A DNA stretch of 64,000 nt, from assembly GCA_963842305.1 (NCBI GenBank), contig CAWJFW010000007.1, positions 124,001-188,000 on the forward strand. The letters run 5' to 3'. Within the stretch, counting starts at the first letter, position 1; each line of letters begins with the position of its first letter. Shown piece by piece: positions 8,169 through 16,398 of the stretch. The stretch is from JAIBJN01 sp963842305. Lineage in GTDB: Bacteria > Actinomycetota > Thermoleophilia > Gaiellales > Gaiellaceae. The notes beneath the pieces were generated by a model. It saw nothing but the letters and a program-made list of their open reading frames with translations. It had not been told where the DNA came from and did no database searches. A program made the translations under genes and the position numbers.

Positions 8169-8762
8169 GTGCTGCTGTACGACTCGGACGTCTCGGGCAA
8201 CTGCTACAAGGTGCGCCTCCTCCTCGCCCACCTGGGGCTCGAGTACGAGCGCTATCCGCTGGACGTTGTCGACCGCTCGAACCGCAAGGACGTCCTCGGC
8301 GGGCTGAACCCCGGGCTTCGGGTGCCCACCCTCGTCCTCGACGACGAACGACCGCTGGGCGAGTCGGGCGCGATCCTCTGGTACCTCGGAGACGGGACCG
8401 AATACGTCCCGACGGATCCTTACGAGCGCGCGAAGGTCCTGCAGTGGATGTTCTTCGAGCAGTACAGCCACGAGCCGTACGTCGCGGTGCCGCGCTTCTG
8501 GCTCACGAAGGGGATCGAAATCGACGAGGAGACGCTCTCGGAGCGTCAGCGGGTGGGCTACCTCGCGCTCGACGCGATGGAAGGCCATCTTGCGGGGCAC
8601 GAATACCTCGTGTCCGAGCGGTACTCGATCGCCGACATCGCGCTCTACGCCTACACCCACGTCGCCCACGAGGGCGGGTTCGACATGAGCGGCTACCCGG
8701 CGATCGGCGCGTGGGTCGCCCGCGTGGCGGCCGAGCCCGGCCACGTCCCGATCGACGCCTGA
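8169..8762 (+). CDS. Glutathione S-transferase family protein
   Basis: A 197-residue protein with the thioredoxin-like N-terminal domain (start MLLYDSDVSGNCYKVRLLL; VPTLVLDDERPLGESGAIL, which carries the cis-proline and the ES glutathione gamma-glutamyl contact) and an all-helical C-terminal domain (YSIADIALYAY). GTG at 8169 is 4 nt after the synthase stop and has GGAGG at 8154-8158, so it belongs to the same operon. Classical actinobacteria use mycothiol, so a transferase of this fold inside an amine operon is unusual. It could handle formaldehyde adducts, but this is speculation. Confidence 0.8.
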   Translation: MLLYDSDVSGNCYKVRLLLAHLGLEYERYPLDVVDRSNRKDVLGGLNPGLRVPTLVLDDERPLGESGAILWYLGDGTEYVPTDPYERAKVLQWMFFEQYSHEPYVAVPRFWLTKGIEIDEETLSERQRVGYLALDAMEGHLAGHEYLVSERYSIADIALYAYTHVAHEGGFDMSGYPAIGAWVARVAAEPGHVPIDA

Positions 8763-8794
8763 GCCCGCACGAGTCCGTCGACGCCGGGTCGAAA

Positions 8795-8841
8795 TTGACG
8801 TTCTCGCTTCGTCCTGGAATTATTCTTGATCAAAGATCAAA
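8795..8841 (+). promoter_or_regulatory. Promoter and perfect palindromic operator at the gntR start
   Basis: TTGACG (8795-8800) and AATTAT (8818-8823), 17 bp apart, form a plausible sigma-70-like promoter. Immediately after it, TTGATC (8826-8831) and GATCAA (8835-8840) make a perfect inverted repeat around a 3-bp AAA centre, ending one base before the ATG at 8842. Six-base half-sites with a short spacer are typical of GntR/FadR-type operators, so autoregulation is likely. The predicted transcript start falls inside the palindrome, so the mRNA may be nearly leaderless. Confidence 0.65.
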
Positions 8842-9534
8842 ATGACGGCGATCAACCCCACACCGCTCGAGATCTCGTCCGTCGAGGACGGCGTCTACCG
8901 GGCGCTCCGCCTGGAGATCGGGCGCCTGGAGCTGGCGCCGGGCGAGCGCCTCCGACTCGAGGAGCTCGCCGGCCGCTTCGGGGTGAGCCTCACGCCCGTG
9001 CGGCACGCACTTCGCCGGCTCGAGAGCGAGGGACTCGTCGTCAGCCTTCCTCGTCGAGGCTCCCGAGTCGCGCCGCTCTCGGTCGAGGAGCTCGAAGAGA
9101 TCCAGGCCCTTCGCCTCGGCCTCGAGACCTTCCTCGCCCGCCTCGGAGCCCAGGCGGTCACCGACGCTGCGCTCGAGGAGATGACGCAGGCCCGCCACCA
9201 GATGGAGCGCGCCTTCCGTGCCGGCGATCTCGACGCCTACCTCGCGTCGTTCTGGTCGCTCCGCGACGCGTGCTATCGCTGCGCGGCGCGGCCGCGCCTG
9301 GAGCGGACGCTGCAGGACCAGCGCGTGCGCGTGGAGCGCTACGTGCTCACACTCTGTCGCGACCCCGAGGCCTTCGCCGACCTCCGGCGCGGGCCTGACA
9401 CGCTGCTCGAAGCCTGCCGCGCCCGCGACGGCGAGGCCGCGGAGGCGGCGACCCGCGACGCGTTGCTCTGGGTGCTGGCAGAGCTTCGGCGCATGCTCGA
9501 AAATGACCAGGCTTCGACCGCGGAGGCATCCTGA
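8842..9534 (+). CDS. GntR-family (FCD-type) transcriptional regulator
   Basis: A 230-residue protein. The N-terminal winged helix spans about residues 10-75 (VYRALRLEIGRLELAPGERLRLEELAGRFG-type region, with GVSLTPVRHALRRLESEGLV as recognition segment). A mostly helical effector domain follows. It probably senses an amine-pathway metabolite and controls itself and the downstream dehydrogenase genes: the perfect palindrome ends one base before its ATG, and its stop overlaps the next start (TGATG at 9532-9536). Ligand and direction of control are unknown. Confidence 0.85.
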   Translation: MTAINPTPLEISSVEDGVYRALRLEIGRLELAPGERLRLEELAGRFGVSLTPVRHALRRLESEGLVVSLPRRGSRVAPLSVEELEEIQALRLGLETFLARLGAQAVTDAALEEMTQARHQMERAFRAGDLDAYLASFWSLRDACYRCAARPRLERTLQDQRVRVERYVLTLCRDPEAFADLRRGPDTLLEACRARDGEAAEAATRDALLWVLAELRRMLENDQASTAEAS

Positions 9535-9791
9535 TGTCCTTCCTCCTTCCCTGCCCCAACTGTGGCCCCCGGCCGGTCGACGAGTTCACCTGCACCGGTG
9601 AGGTGACCGTCAGGCCGAAGGGCTCCCCGACGCTCCGCGAGCTGACCGACTACCTCTATTTCAAGCGGAACGTCGCCGGCATCCAGCAGGAATGGTGGTG
9701 CCACCGCCAGGGCTGCGAAGCGTGGTTCACGGCCGAGCGCGACACGCGCACGAACGAGGTCCTCGCCGTCGAGGTTCCCGCCGAGCGATGA
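9534..9791 (+). CDS. soxD: Sarcosine oxidase / N-methylglutamate dehydrogenase delta subunit
   Basis: An 85-residue SoxD-family protein. CPNCG near residue 7 and CHRQGC near residue 55 supply the zinc ligands of the delta subunit, and the central YLYFKRNVAGIQQEWW segment is characteristic. In heterotetrameric sarcosine oxidases this small subunit is structural. In N-methylglutamate dehydrogenase the equivalent is called MgdB. It overlaps both neighbours by a few bases and stands first of the four subunits here. Confidence 0.88.
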   Translation: MSFLLPCPNCGPRPVDEFTCTGEVTVRPKGSPTLRELTDYLYFKRNVAGIQQEWWCHRQGCEAWFTAERDTRTNEVLAVEVPAER

Positions 9792-12385
9792 GGCTTCCGC
9801 AACAGCCCGGAGAGCGTCTCGACCGCGAGCGGCAGGTCGAGTTCACCTTCCACGGGATGACGGTTCGCGGGTTCGAGGGCGACACGGTCGCCTCGGCGCT
9901 CTTCGGCGAGGGCCAGCGCATCTTCTCGCGGAGCTTCAAGTACCACCGGCCACGCGGCCTGCTCTGCTGCCAGGGCACCTGTCCGAACTGCATGCTGACG
10001 GTCGACGGGACGCCGAACGTGCGCACGTGCGTCACGCCGCTCACGGCTGGCATGCATATCGAGGCGCAGAACGTCCGCGGCTCGCTGGGTCACGACCTGC
10101 TGGCGATCACGGACAAGATCGGCGGTCCCTTCACGCCGGTCGGCTTCTACTACCGCACGATGATTCGCCCGCGGCGCCTCTGGCCGCTCTACGAGAAGTT
10201 CCTGCGCAGCGTCGCCGGCCTCGGGAAGGTGGACAAGCATCGCGGACGCGAGCAGCGCTACGACGTCGAGCACCGGCGTGCGGAGGTGCTCGTGATCGGG
10301 GCGGGCACGGCAGGGCGTGAGGAGGCGCGCCGGCACGCCGCAGGCGGACGTCACGTCGTCGTCGTCGAGACCGACCCCACCCGCCTGGATCCCGAGGACG
10401 AGTTCGAGGTCGTGAGCGGCACGGCGCTCGGGATCTTCGAGGGAGGGCTCGTACCCGTCGACGCGAGCTCGGTGCTCCTCCGCTACCGCGCTGATCACAT
10501 CGTGGTCGCGGCGGGCGCGGTCGAACAGCCGCTGATCTTCCCGGGCAACGACCTCGTCGGCGTCATGCTGCCCGAGGCCGCTCGCCGGCTCGTCGGACGC
10601 TGGTCGCTGAAGCCGGGCGACCGTGCCGTCGTGATCGCCGCCGACGAGGGCGCCCTCGATGTCGTCCCGCTCCTCGAGCAGGCCGGGACCGAGGTCGCAG
10701 AGGTCGTCGACCTGCGAGAGGAGCAGGTGCGCCAGATCGCCGGGAAGGGCCGGTCCGGCCGCATCGCGGGCGTCGAGCTCGACGGCCGCAAGGTGCCCTG
10801 CGACCTGCTCGTCGTGTCGGGCGGACGTCAGCCCGCGTACGCGCTGCTCGCGCATGCCGGCGCCAGGGTCGAGTACGACCACGAGCGCGGAATCTTCACG
10901 CCCGTCGACCTCCCCGAAGGAATCGAGGTCGTGGGCGCCGCCGCGGGCGAGGTCGGCGACGCGGCGGTCCCCGCGGCGACGTTCAACGGCGCCGCCAAGA
11001 AGGACAAGTGCTTCGTCTGCATCTGCGAGGACGTCACGGACAAGGACGTCAAGCGCGCGATCGCCGAGGGCTTCGACTCGATCGAGCTGGCGAAGCGCTA
11101 TACGACCGTGACGATGGGCCCCTGTCAGGGCAAGCTCTGCCACGTCCCGTCGATCCGCCTCTACGCGCGCGAGAACGAGACCGACGAGGCGACGATCGGG
11201 ACGACGACCGCGCGCCCGCCCTGGCAGCCGGTCGAGCTCGGCCTTCTCGCAGGGCGCCCGCACGAGCCGGCGCAGCGGACGTCGATCCACCATCGCCACA
11301 AAGAGCTCGGCGCGCGCATGATGTGGACAGGGACCTGGCGCCGCCCCCACTCCTACGGCGACCCTGCCGGCGAGGCGAGGAACGTCCACGAGACGCTCGG
11401 GGTGATCGATGTCTCGACGCTCGGGAAGCTGCTCGTGACCGGGCCCGACGCGGCCGCTTTCCTCGAGCGCCTCTACCCGAACCGCTTCGGCGACATGAAG
11501 CCCGGACGCATCCGCTACGGCGTCCTCAACTCCGATGCGGGCCGGATCATGGACGACGGCACGATCGCCCGCCTCTCGGACGAGGACTTCTACGTGACGA
11601 CGACGTCCACCGGTGCCGGAGCGGTCGTCGAGTGGTTCGAGTGGTGGAATGCCATCTGGCAGATGGACGTCCAGATCGTCGACGTCACGGGCGCACTCGC
11701 CGCGGTGAACGTGGCCGGGCCGAACGCGCGCGAGCTGATGACGCGCCTGACGGATCTCGACGTCTCGAACGAGGGTTTCACGTATCTGGACGCCAAGCAC
11801 GCGCACGTTGCGGGCGTCCCCGCACTGCTCCTCCGCATCGGCTTCGTCGGCGAGGTCGGGTACGAGATCCACCTGCCGAGCCCGTACGGCGAGCACCTCT
11901 GGGACACGATCCTCGAGCACGGCACCGACCTGGGCGTCAGGCCGTTCGGCCTCGAGCCGCAGCGGATCCTCAGGCTGGAGAAGATGCACATCCTGATCGG
12001 GCAGGACACCGACTCCGAGTCGAACGTCCTCGAAGGGTCGATGCCGTGGATCGCCAAGCTCGACAAGGACGACTTCGTCGGCAAGTGGTCGCTCGAGAAC
12101 GTCCTCGAGCGGGGCTTCCGCGAGCAGCTCGTCGGCTTCGAGATGGAAAACGGCGTGGTCCCGCTCGAGGGCGGGCAGATCGTGATCGACGGCCGCCCCG
12201 GCGGTCGCATCACGAGCGCGCGTTGGAGCGACCACCTCGGCCGCTCTATCGGGATGGCCTGGGTCCCGCCCGACCGAGCCGAGGAGGACGCCGAGCTGAC
12301 GATCAAGGTAAACGGTTCTGTCGAGACAGCCCGCGTACGCTTGCGGCCCTTCTTCGACCCTGACGGAGAGAAGCTGCGCTCGTGA
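9788..12385 (+). CDS. soxA: Alpha subunit of sarcosine oxidase / N-methylglutamate dehydrogenase-type enzyme
   Basis: An 865-residue protein; ATG 9788 overlaps the soxD stop (ATGA). Domains: an N-terminal 2Fe-2S ferredoxin-like domain with C60-x4-C65-x2-C68-x12-C81; a nucleotide-binding domain with VLVIGAGTAG; a BFD-like 2Fe-2S segment with C411-x-C413-x32-C446-x4-C451; and a C-terminal GcvT-like folate domain (about 500-865). The folate domain lets the enzyme pass the removed carbon to tetrahydrofolate as methylene-THF. From memory, classical SoxA subunits are about 960-1000 residues and lack these cysteine sets. This version is shorter, apparently in the nucleotide-binding part, and looks built for electron transfer, fitting a dehydrogenase (MgdC-like) better than an oxidase. 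Confidence 0.85.
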   Translation: MRLPQQPGERLDRERQVEFTFHGMTVRGFEGDTVASALFGEGQRIFSRSFKYHRPRGLLCCQGTCPNCMLTVDGTPNVRTCVTPLTAGMHIEAQNVRGSLGHDLLAITDKIGGPFTPVGFYYRTMIRPRRLWPLYEKFLRSVAGLGKVDKHRGREQRYDVEHRRAEVLVIGAGTAGREEARRHAAGGRHVVVVETDPTRLDPEDEFEVVSGTALGIFEGGLVPVDASSVLLRYRADHIVVAAGAVEQPLIFPGNDLVGVMLPEAARRLVGRWSLKPGDRAVVIAADEGALDVVPLLEQAGTEVAEVVDLREEQVRQIAGKGRSGRIAGVELDGRKVPCDLLVVSGGRQPAYALLAHAGARVEYDHERGIFTPVDLPEGIEVVGAAAGEVGDAAVPAATFNGAAKKDKCFVCICEDVTDKDVKRAIAEGFDSIELAKRYTTVTMGPCQGKLCHVPSIRLYARENETDEATIGTTTARPPWQPVELGLLAGRPHEPAQRTSIHHRHKELGARMMWTGTWRRPHSYGDPAGEARNVHETLGVIDVSTLGKLLVTGPDAAAFLERLYPNRFGDMKPGRIRYGVLNSDAGRIMDDGTIARLSDEDFYVTTTSTGAGAVVEWFEWWNAIWQMDVQIVDVTGALAAVNVAGPNARELMTRLTDLDVSNEGFTYLDAKHAHVAGVPALLLRIGFVGEVGYEIHLPSPYGEHLWDTILEHGTDLGVRPFGLEPQRILRLEKMHILIGQDTDSESNVLEGSMPWIAKLDKDDFVGKWSLENVLERGFREQLVGFEMENGVVPLEGGQIVIDGRPGGRITSARWSDHLGRSIGMAWVPPDRAEEDAELTIKVNGSVETARVRLRPFFDPDGEKLRS

Positions 12386-12879
12386 GTCACCTCGACTTCC
12401 TCAGCCCCGATCTCGGGACCGCCGACGCGACCTGGCGCTCTCCGCTGGAGCGGGCGCTCGCGCACGCGCCGGCCGGGTTCGAGGATCTCTCGCGCACCGG
12501 GGTGCTCGATGTCCGCGGCGAGCTGACCGGGCTCGACGCGGCCGGCACCGAGATCGTCCAGCTCACCCCCGAGCGCGCGTTGATCCTGTGTCCGTTCGCA
12601 GACGCGGGTGAGCTTCGCCGCCGCCTCGCAGGCGAGGGGCGCCTTGTCGTCGACGTGTCGGCAGGGTGGGCGGGGCTCGGCATCCCGGGCGACGAAACCC
12701 TGCTCAGGCGGGTCACGGACGTCGACCTCGGGCGGCTCCCCGCCGTCGGCTCCCTAGCCCACGTGAGGACGATCCTCATCCGGCCGGACAACGAGACGTT
12801 CCGGCTCTACTTCCCGCAGGAGTATGCGGACCACGTCGCCGAGGTCCTGATCGACGCGGCAGAAGGCCTCGTCGCATGA
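12382..12879 (+). CDS. soxG: Sarcosine oxidase / N-methylglutamate dehydrogenase gamma subunit
   Basis: A 165-residue SoxG-family subunit. GTG at 12382 overlaps the soxA stop. The protein has the weakly conserved GcvT-like fold of gamma subunits (DVRGELTGLDAAGTEIVQLTPERALILCP, here in two halves; C-terminal ETFRLYFPQEYADHV). It is a structural partner of the alpha and beta subunits (MgdD in the N-methylglutamate system). Assignment relies partly on its place between alpha and beta genes. Confidence 0.8.
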   Translation: MSHLDFLSPDLGTADATWRSPLERALAHAPAGFEDLSRTGVLDVRGELTGLDAAGTEIVQLTPERALILCPFADAGELRRRLAGEGRLVVDVSAGWAGLGIPGDETLLRRVTDVDLGRLPAVGSLAHVRTILIRPDNETFRLYFPQEYADHVAEVLIDAAEGLVA

Positions 12880-14090
12880 AAGACGTCTTCCGCGTCAAGC
12901 GCATGTGGCGGCCCCGGTCGACGCTCAAGGACCGCTACGACGTCGTCATCGTCGGCGGCGGCTCGCACGGACTCGCCACCGCCTACTACCTGGCCAAGAA
13001 CCACGGCATCACCGATGTCGCCATCCTGGAGAAGAGCTACATCGGCTCGGGAGCCGCCGGCCGCAACACGACGATCATCCGGGCGAACTACCGCACGCCC
13101 GAGGGCGCGGAGTTCTACAAGGAGAGCGTCAGGCTCTACGAAGGCCTCGGCGCCGACCTGGACTTCAACCTCCTCTTCTCGCAGCAAGGGCATCTGACGC
13201 TCGCGCACTCCGACCGCGGGATCATCACCGCGAACGAGCGCGCCGAGGTCAACCAGCTGCTCGGCATCGACTCCCGCGTCATCTACCCGGACGAGATCGC
13301 CAAGCTCTGCCCCGAGATGGACCTCTCGGAGGACGTCACCTGGCCGGTGCAGGCGGCGCTGTACCACCCGCCGGGCGGGATCATCCGCCACGACGCGGTC
13401 GTGTGGGGGTACGCGCGCGGCGCCGACCGTCAGGGGATCGAGATCCACCCGTACACCGAGGTGACGGGGATCGAGCGCTCGAACGGCCGCGTCACCGGCG
13501 TCGAGACGACCCGTGGGCACGTGAAGACGGACATGGTGGTGAGCGCCACCGCCGGCTGGTCGACGCTGGTGGCCGACCTCGCGGGCGTGCCGCTGCCCAT
13601 CACCACCAACATCCTCCAGGCCTTCGTCACGGAGCCGATGAAGCCGTTCCTCGACGTGATCATCGTCTCGTCGCAGATGCACGTGTACGTCTCGCAGACC
13701 GACCGGGGCGAGTTCCTGATCGGCGCCGAGATCGAGCCGTACACGACCTACAGCGGCAAGGGGACGTTCTCGTTCCTCGAGTATTCGGCGCGCCACGTCC
13801 TCGAGCTCTTCCCGCAGCTCGAGCGCATCCGGGTGCTCCGCGCGTGGACCGGCCTTTGCGATCTCTCGCCCGACTACAGCCCCATCCTCGGGTCGACGGA
13901 GCTCGGCGGCTTCCTGGTCTCGACCGGCTGGGGAACCTACGGCTTCAAGGCGGCGCCGATCGTGGGCACGACCCTCGCCGAGCTCGTCGCCACGGGCCAG
14001 ACGCCGAAGCTGATCGAGCCGTTTGCGCTCGAGCGCTTCCACACCGACACTCTCGTGTCCGAGCTGGCCGCCGCGGCCGTCTCGCACTAG
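12876..14090 (+). CDS. soxB: Beta (FAD/FMN) subunit of sarcosine oxidase / N-methylglutamate dehydrogenase-type enzyme
   Basis: A 404-residue DAO-family flavoprotein that oxidises the N-methyl group. The start ATG at 12876 overlaps the soxG stop (ATGA). The Rossmann motif VVIVGGGSHGLATAYYLA lies near residues 23-40. His172 in GGIIRHDAV aligns with the histidine that covalently holds FMN in heterotetrameric sarcosine oxidases (H175 or H173 in studied enzymes). The C-terminal GTYGFKAAPIVG is the flavin-closing motif. Subunit order here is delta-alpha-gamma-beta, not the usual beta-delta-alpha-gamma. Substrate may be sarcosine or N-methylglutamate; the mgs/gmaS-like neighbours favour the latter. 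Confidence 0.85.
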   Translation: MKDVFRVKRMWRPRSTLKDRYDVVIVGGGSHGLATAYYLAKNHGITDVAILEKSYIGSGAAGRNTTIIRANYRTPEGAEFYKESVRLYEGLGADLDFNLLFSQQGHLTLAHSDRGIITANERAEVNQLLGIDSRVIYPDEIAKLCPEMDLSEDVTWPVQAALYHPPGGIIRHDAVVWGYARGADRQGIEIHPYTEVTGIERSNGRVTGVETTRGHVKTDMVVSATAGWSTLVADLAGVPLPITTNILQAFVTEPMKPFLDVIIVSSQMHVYVSQTDRGEFLIGAEIEPYTTYSGKGTFSFLEYSARHVLELFPQLERIRVLRAWTGLCDLSPDYSPILGSTELGGFLVSTGWGTYGFKAAPIVGTTLAELVATGQTPKLIEPFALERFHTDTLVSELAAAAVSH

Positions 14091-14107
14091 ACAAGGAGGA
14101 GCCAGCA

Positions 14108-15775
14108 ATGGCCACGCAGATGCCGAGCAGCCTGGAGATCGCGCAGGAGGCCGAGCTCCGGCCGATCGCCGAGATCGCGGAGGCTCTCGGACTCTCCGAG
14201 GACGAGTACGACCCCTACGGCCGCTACAAGGCGAAGATCTCCCTGTCGGTCCTCGACCGTCTCGCGGACCGCCCCGACGGAAAGCTGATCGACGTCACGG
14301 CGATCACGCCGACGAAGGCGGGCGAGGGCAAGACGACGACATCGGTTTCGTTGACGCAGGGGCTCGGCCACATCGGCAAGAACCCCGTGCTCTGCCTCCG
14401 CGAGGCGTCCCTCGGCCCGGTGTTCGGGATCAAGGGCGGGGCCGCCGGCGGCGGCTACGCGCAGGTCGTCCCGATGGAGGACATGAACCTTCACTTCACG
14501 GGCGACATCCACGCCATCGGCGCGGCGAACAACCTGCTCGCCGCGCTGCTCGAGGCACACCTCCTGCACAGCAACAAGCTCGGGATCGATCCCCTCAGCG
14601 TCAGCTGGCGGCGCTGCGTCGACATCAACGACCGCGCCCTCCGGCAGATCGTCGTCGGCCTGGGTGGGCGCGCGAACGGCTATGTCCGGGAGACCGGGTT
14701 CGACATCACCGCGGCGTCCGAGGTCATGGCGATCGTTGCGGTCGCGAGGGACCTCTTCGACCTACGCGAGCGGCTCGGGCGCATCACCGTCGGCTACACG
14801 TGGGAGGGCGAGCCCGTCACGGCCGAGCAGCTCCAGGCCGCCGGGGCGATGACTGTCCTCCTCAAGGACGCAATCCAGCCGAACCTCGTCCAGACCCTCG
14901 AAGGTCAGCCGGCCTTCCTCCACTGCGGGCCGTTCGCAAACATCGCGCACGGCAACAACTCACTCGTCGCCACGCGCACGGCGCTCAAGCTCGGCGACTA
15001 CGCCGTTACCGAGTCCGGCTTCGGCGCCGACATGGGCATGGAGAAGTTCTTCGACATCGTCTGCCGAGTCGGCGAGCTTCGGCCGAACGCCGTCGTGCTC
15101 GTGGCCACCGCGAAGGCGCTCAAGCACCACGGCGACGACCCCGAGGGCGGCCTCGAGGCGATCGAGCGCGGCGCGGCGAACATGCAGCGCCATCTCGGGA
15201 TCGTCAAGGAGTTCGGGCTGAACGCGGTCGTGGCCATCAACCGCTTCCCGGGTGACACCGACGAGGAGGTCGACACGGTCAAGCGCCTCGCGCTGGAAGG
15301 CGGCGCGATGGCGGCCGAGCTGAACGAGGCCTTCGAGCGGGGCGGCGAGGGCGCTGCCGCGCTGGCGGAGGCCGTCGTGGCCGCGGCGGAGGCCCCGTCC
15401 GATTTCAAGCCGGTCTACGACCTGGACCAGCCGATCGACGCGAAGATCGAAGCGGTGTGCACCAAGGTCTACGGAGCCGACGGCGTCGTCTTTCTCCCCG
15501 CTGCTCAGCAGGCGATAGATCGCTATGCGCAGGTCGGCTTCGACAAGCTTCCGATCTGCATGGCGAAGACGCACCTCTCCCTCTCCCACGACCCGACCCT
15601 GCTGAACGCACCGACCGGATTCACGGTCACCGTGCGCGACATCCGGGCCTACACGGGCTCCGGCTGGCTCGTCCCGCTTCTGGGCGACATGCAGACGATG
15701 CCGGGCTACGGCGTCTCGCCGGCCGCGTTCAACGTCGACATCGACGAGAGCGGGAAGACGGTCGGGCTGTTCTGA
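14108..15775 (+). CDS. fhs: Formate--tetrahydrofolate ligase
   Basis: A 555-residue enzyme interconverting formate + THF + ATP with 10-formyl-THF. ATG 14108 is preceded by AAGGAGGA. The P-loop-like TPTKAGEGKTTTS (about residues 67-79), GIKGGAAGGGYAQVVPMEDMN-region and C-terminal PGYGVSPAA motifs are those of Fhs, and the length is normal. It follows the demethylating dehydrogenase by 17 bp. It could release formate from one-carbon units made upstream, with ATP formation, or load formate for biosynthesis. Confidence 0.96.
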   Translation: MATQMPSSLEIAQEAELRPIAEIAEALGLSEDEYDPYGRYKAKISLSVLDRLADRPDGKLIDVTAITPTKAGEGKTTTSVSLTQGLGHIGKNPVLCLREASLGPVFGIKGGAAGGGYAQVVPMEDMNLHFTGDIHAIGAANNLLAALLEAHLLHSNKLGIDPLSVSWRRCVDINDRALRQIVVGLGGRANGYVRETGFDITAASEVMAIVAVARDLFDLRERLGRITVGYTWEGEPVTAEQLQAAGAMTVLLKDAIQPNLVQTLEGQPAFLHCGPFANIAHGNNSLVATRTALKLGDYAVTESGFGADMGMEKFFDIVCRVGELRPNAVVLVATAKALKHHGDDPEGGLEAIERGAANMQRHLGIVKEFGLNAVVAINRFPGDTDEEVDTVKRLALEGGAMAAELNEAFERGGEGAAALAEAVVAAAEAPSDFKPVYDLDQPIDAKIEAVCTKVYGADGVVFLPAAQQAIDRYAQVGFDKLPICMAKTHLSLSHDPTLLNAPTGFTVTVRDIRAYTGSGWLVPLLGDMQTMPGYGVSPAAFNVDIDESGKTVGLF

Positions 15776-15818
15776 GCCGGGCCGTGACGGCGCGGCCCTG
15801 ATCGAGGAGAATCGCGCC

Positions 15819-16398
15819 GTGCCCTACACAAACCTCCCGTTCGAGGAGCTCCTCGACACGATCGCCGCTGAGACGCCCGCTCCCGGCGGAGGCTCCGTTG
15901 CCGCCTTCGTGACGGAGATGGCGGCGTCGCTCGCGGCCATGGCCGGCCGCTTCGCGCACGATTGGGACGGCGCGGCCGGCGCCGTCGCGCAGGCCGAGAC
16001 TCTGCGCCACCGCGCGGCACCGCTCGCAGGCGATGACGCGGTCGCCTACGAGAACGTCCTCACCGCCCTGCGCATGCCGGAGGAGCTCGAGCCCGAGGTA
16101 CGCGAATGCGCTGATCGGGGAGACCCTGTCGCGGGCGGCCGACGTCCCCCTCGAGATCGCGGAATGCGCCGCGTCGGTGTCCGAGCTCGCCGCCGAGATC
16201 GCCGTGTGCGGCAACCCGAACCTACGCGGTGACGCGGCCGCCGCCGCGATCCTGGCCGCAGCCGGAGCCCACGTCGCGGCCAATCTCGTCGAGATCAACC
16301 TCACGACCATGGAGGGCGACGAACGGATCGAGCGTGCCCGCGCATTGGTCCGCAGCGCCGAACGCGCGGCGCGTCGCGCGGCGGGCGAGGCGGAGTGA
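15819..16398 (+). pseudogene. fchA: FchA/FtcD-type methenyl-THF cyclohydrolase (cyclodeaminase fold) with a frameshift
   Basis: The first frame runs from GTG 15819 with the family motif TPAPGGGSVAAF and is in good agreement with the cyclodeaminase/FchA family up to LRMPEELEPEV near 16100. The family sequence then resumes in the +1 frame with NALIGETLSRAADVPLEIAE and continues to the stop at 16398. Joined, the product would be about 190 residues, the normal length. One extra base (or loss of two) between about 16098 and 16107 explains the break. With every neighbouring gene intact, a sequencing or assembly error is as likely as a real mutation. The intact enzyme would hydrolyse methenyl-THF to formyl-THF. 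Confidence 0.75.

Noticed and set aside
9656..12235. Very long open frame on the minus strand opposite the alpha-subunit gene
   Set aside because: It is the usual mirror frame produced by high-GC coding sequence. The plus-strand product has clear domains and motifs, while this one has none.
16098..16107. Programmed ribosomal frameshift in the FchA-like gene
   Set aside because: No slippery heptamer or downstream pseudoknot is apparent; a simple base insertion or sequence error is the plainer explanation.
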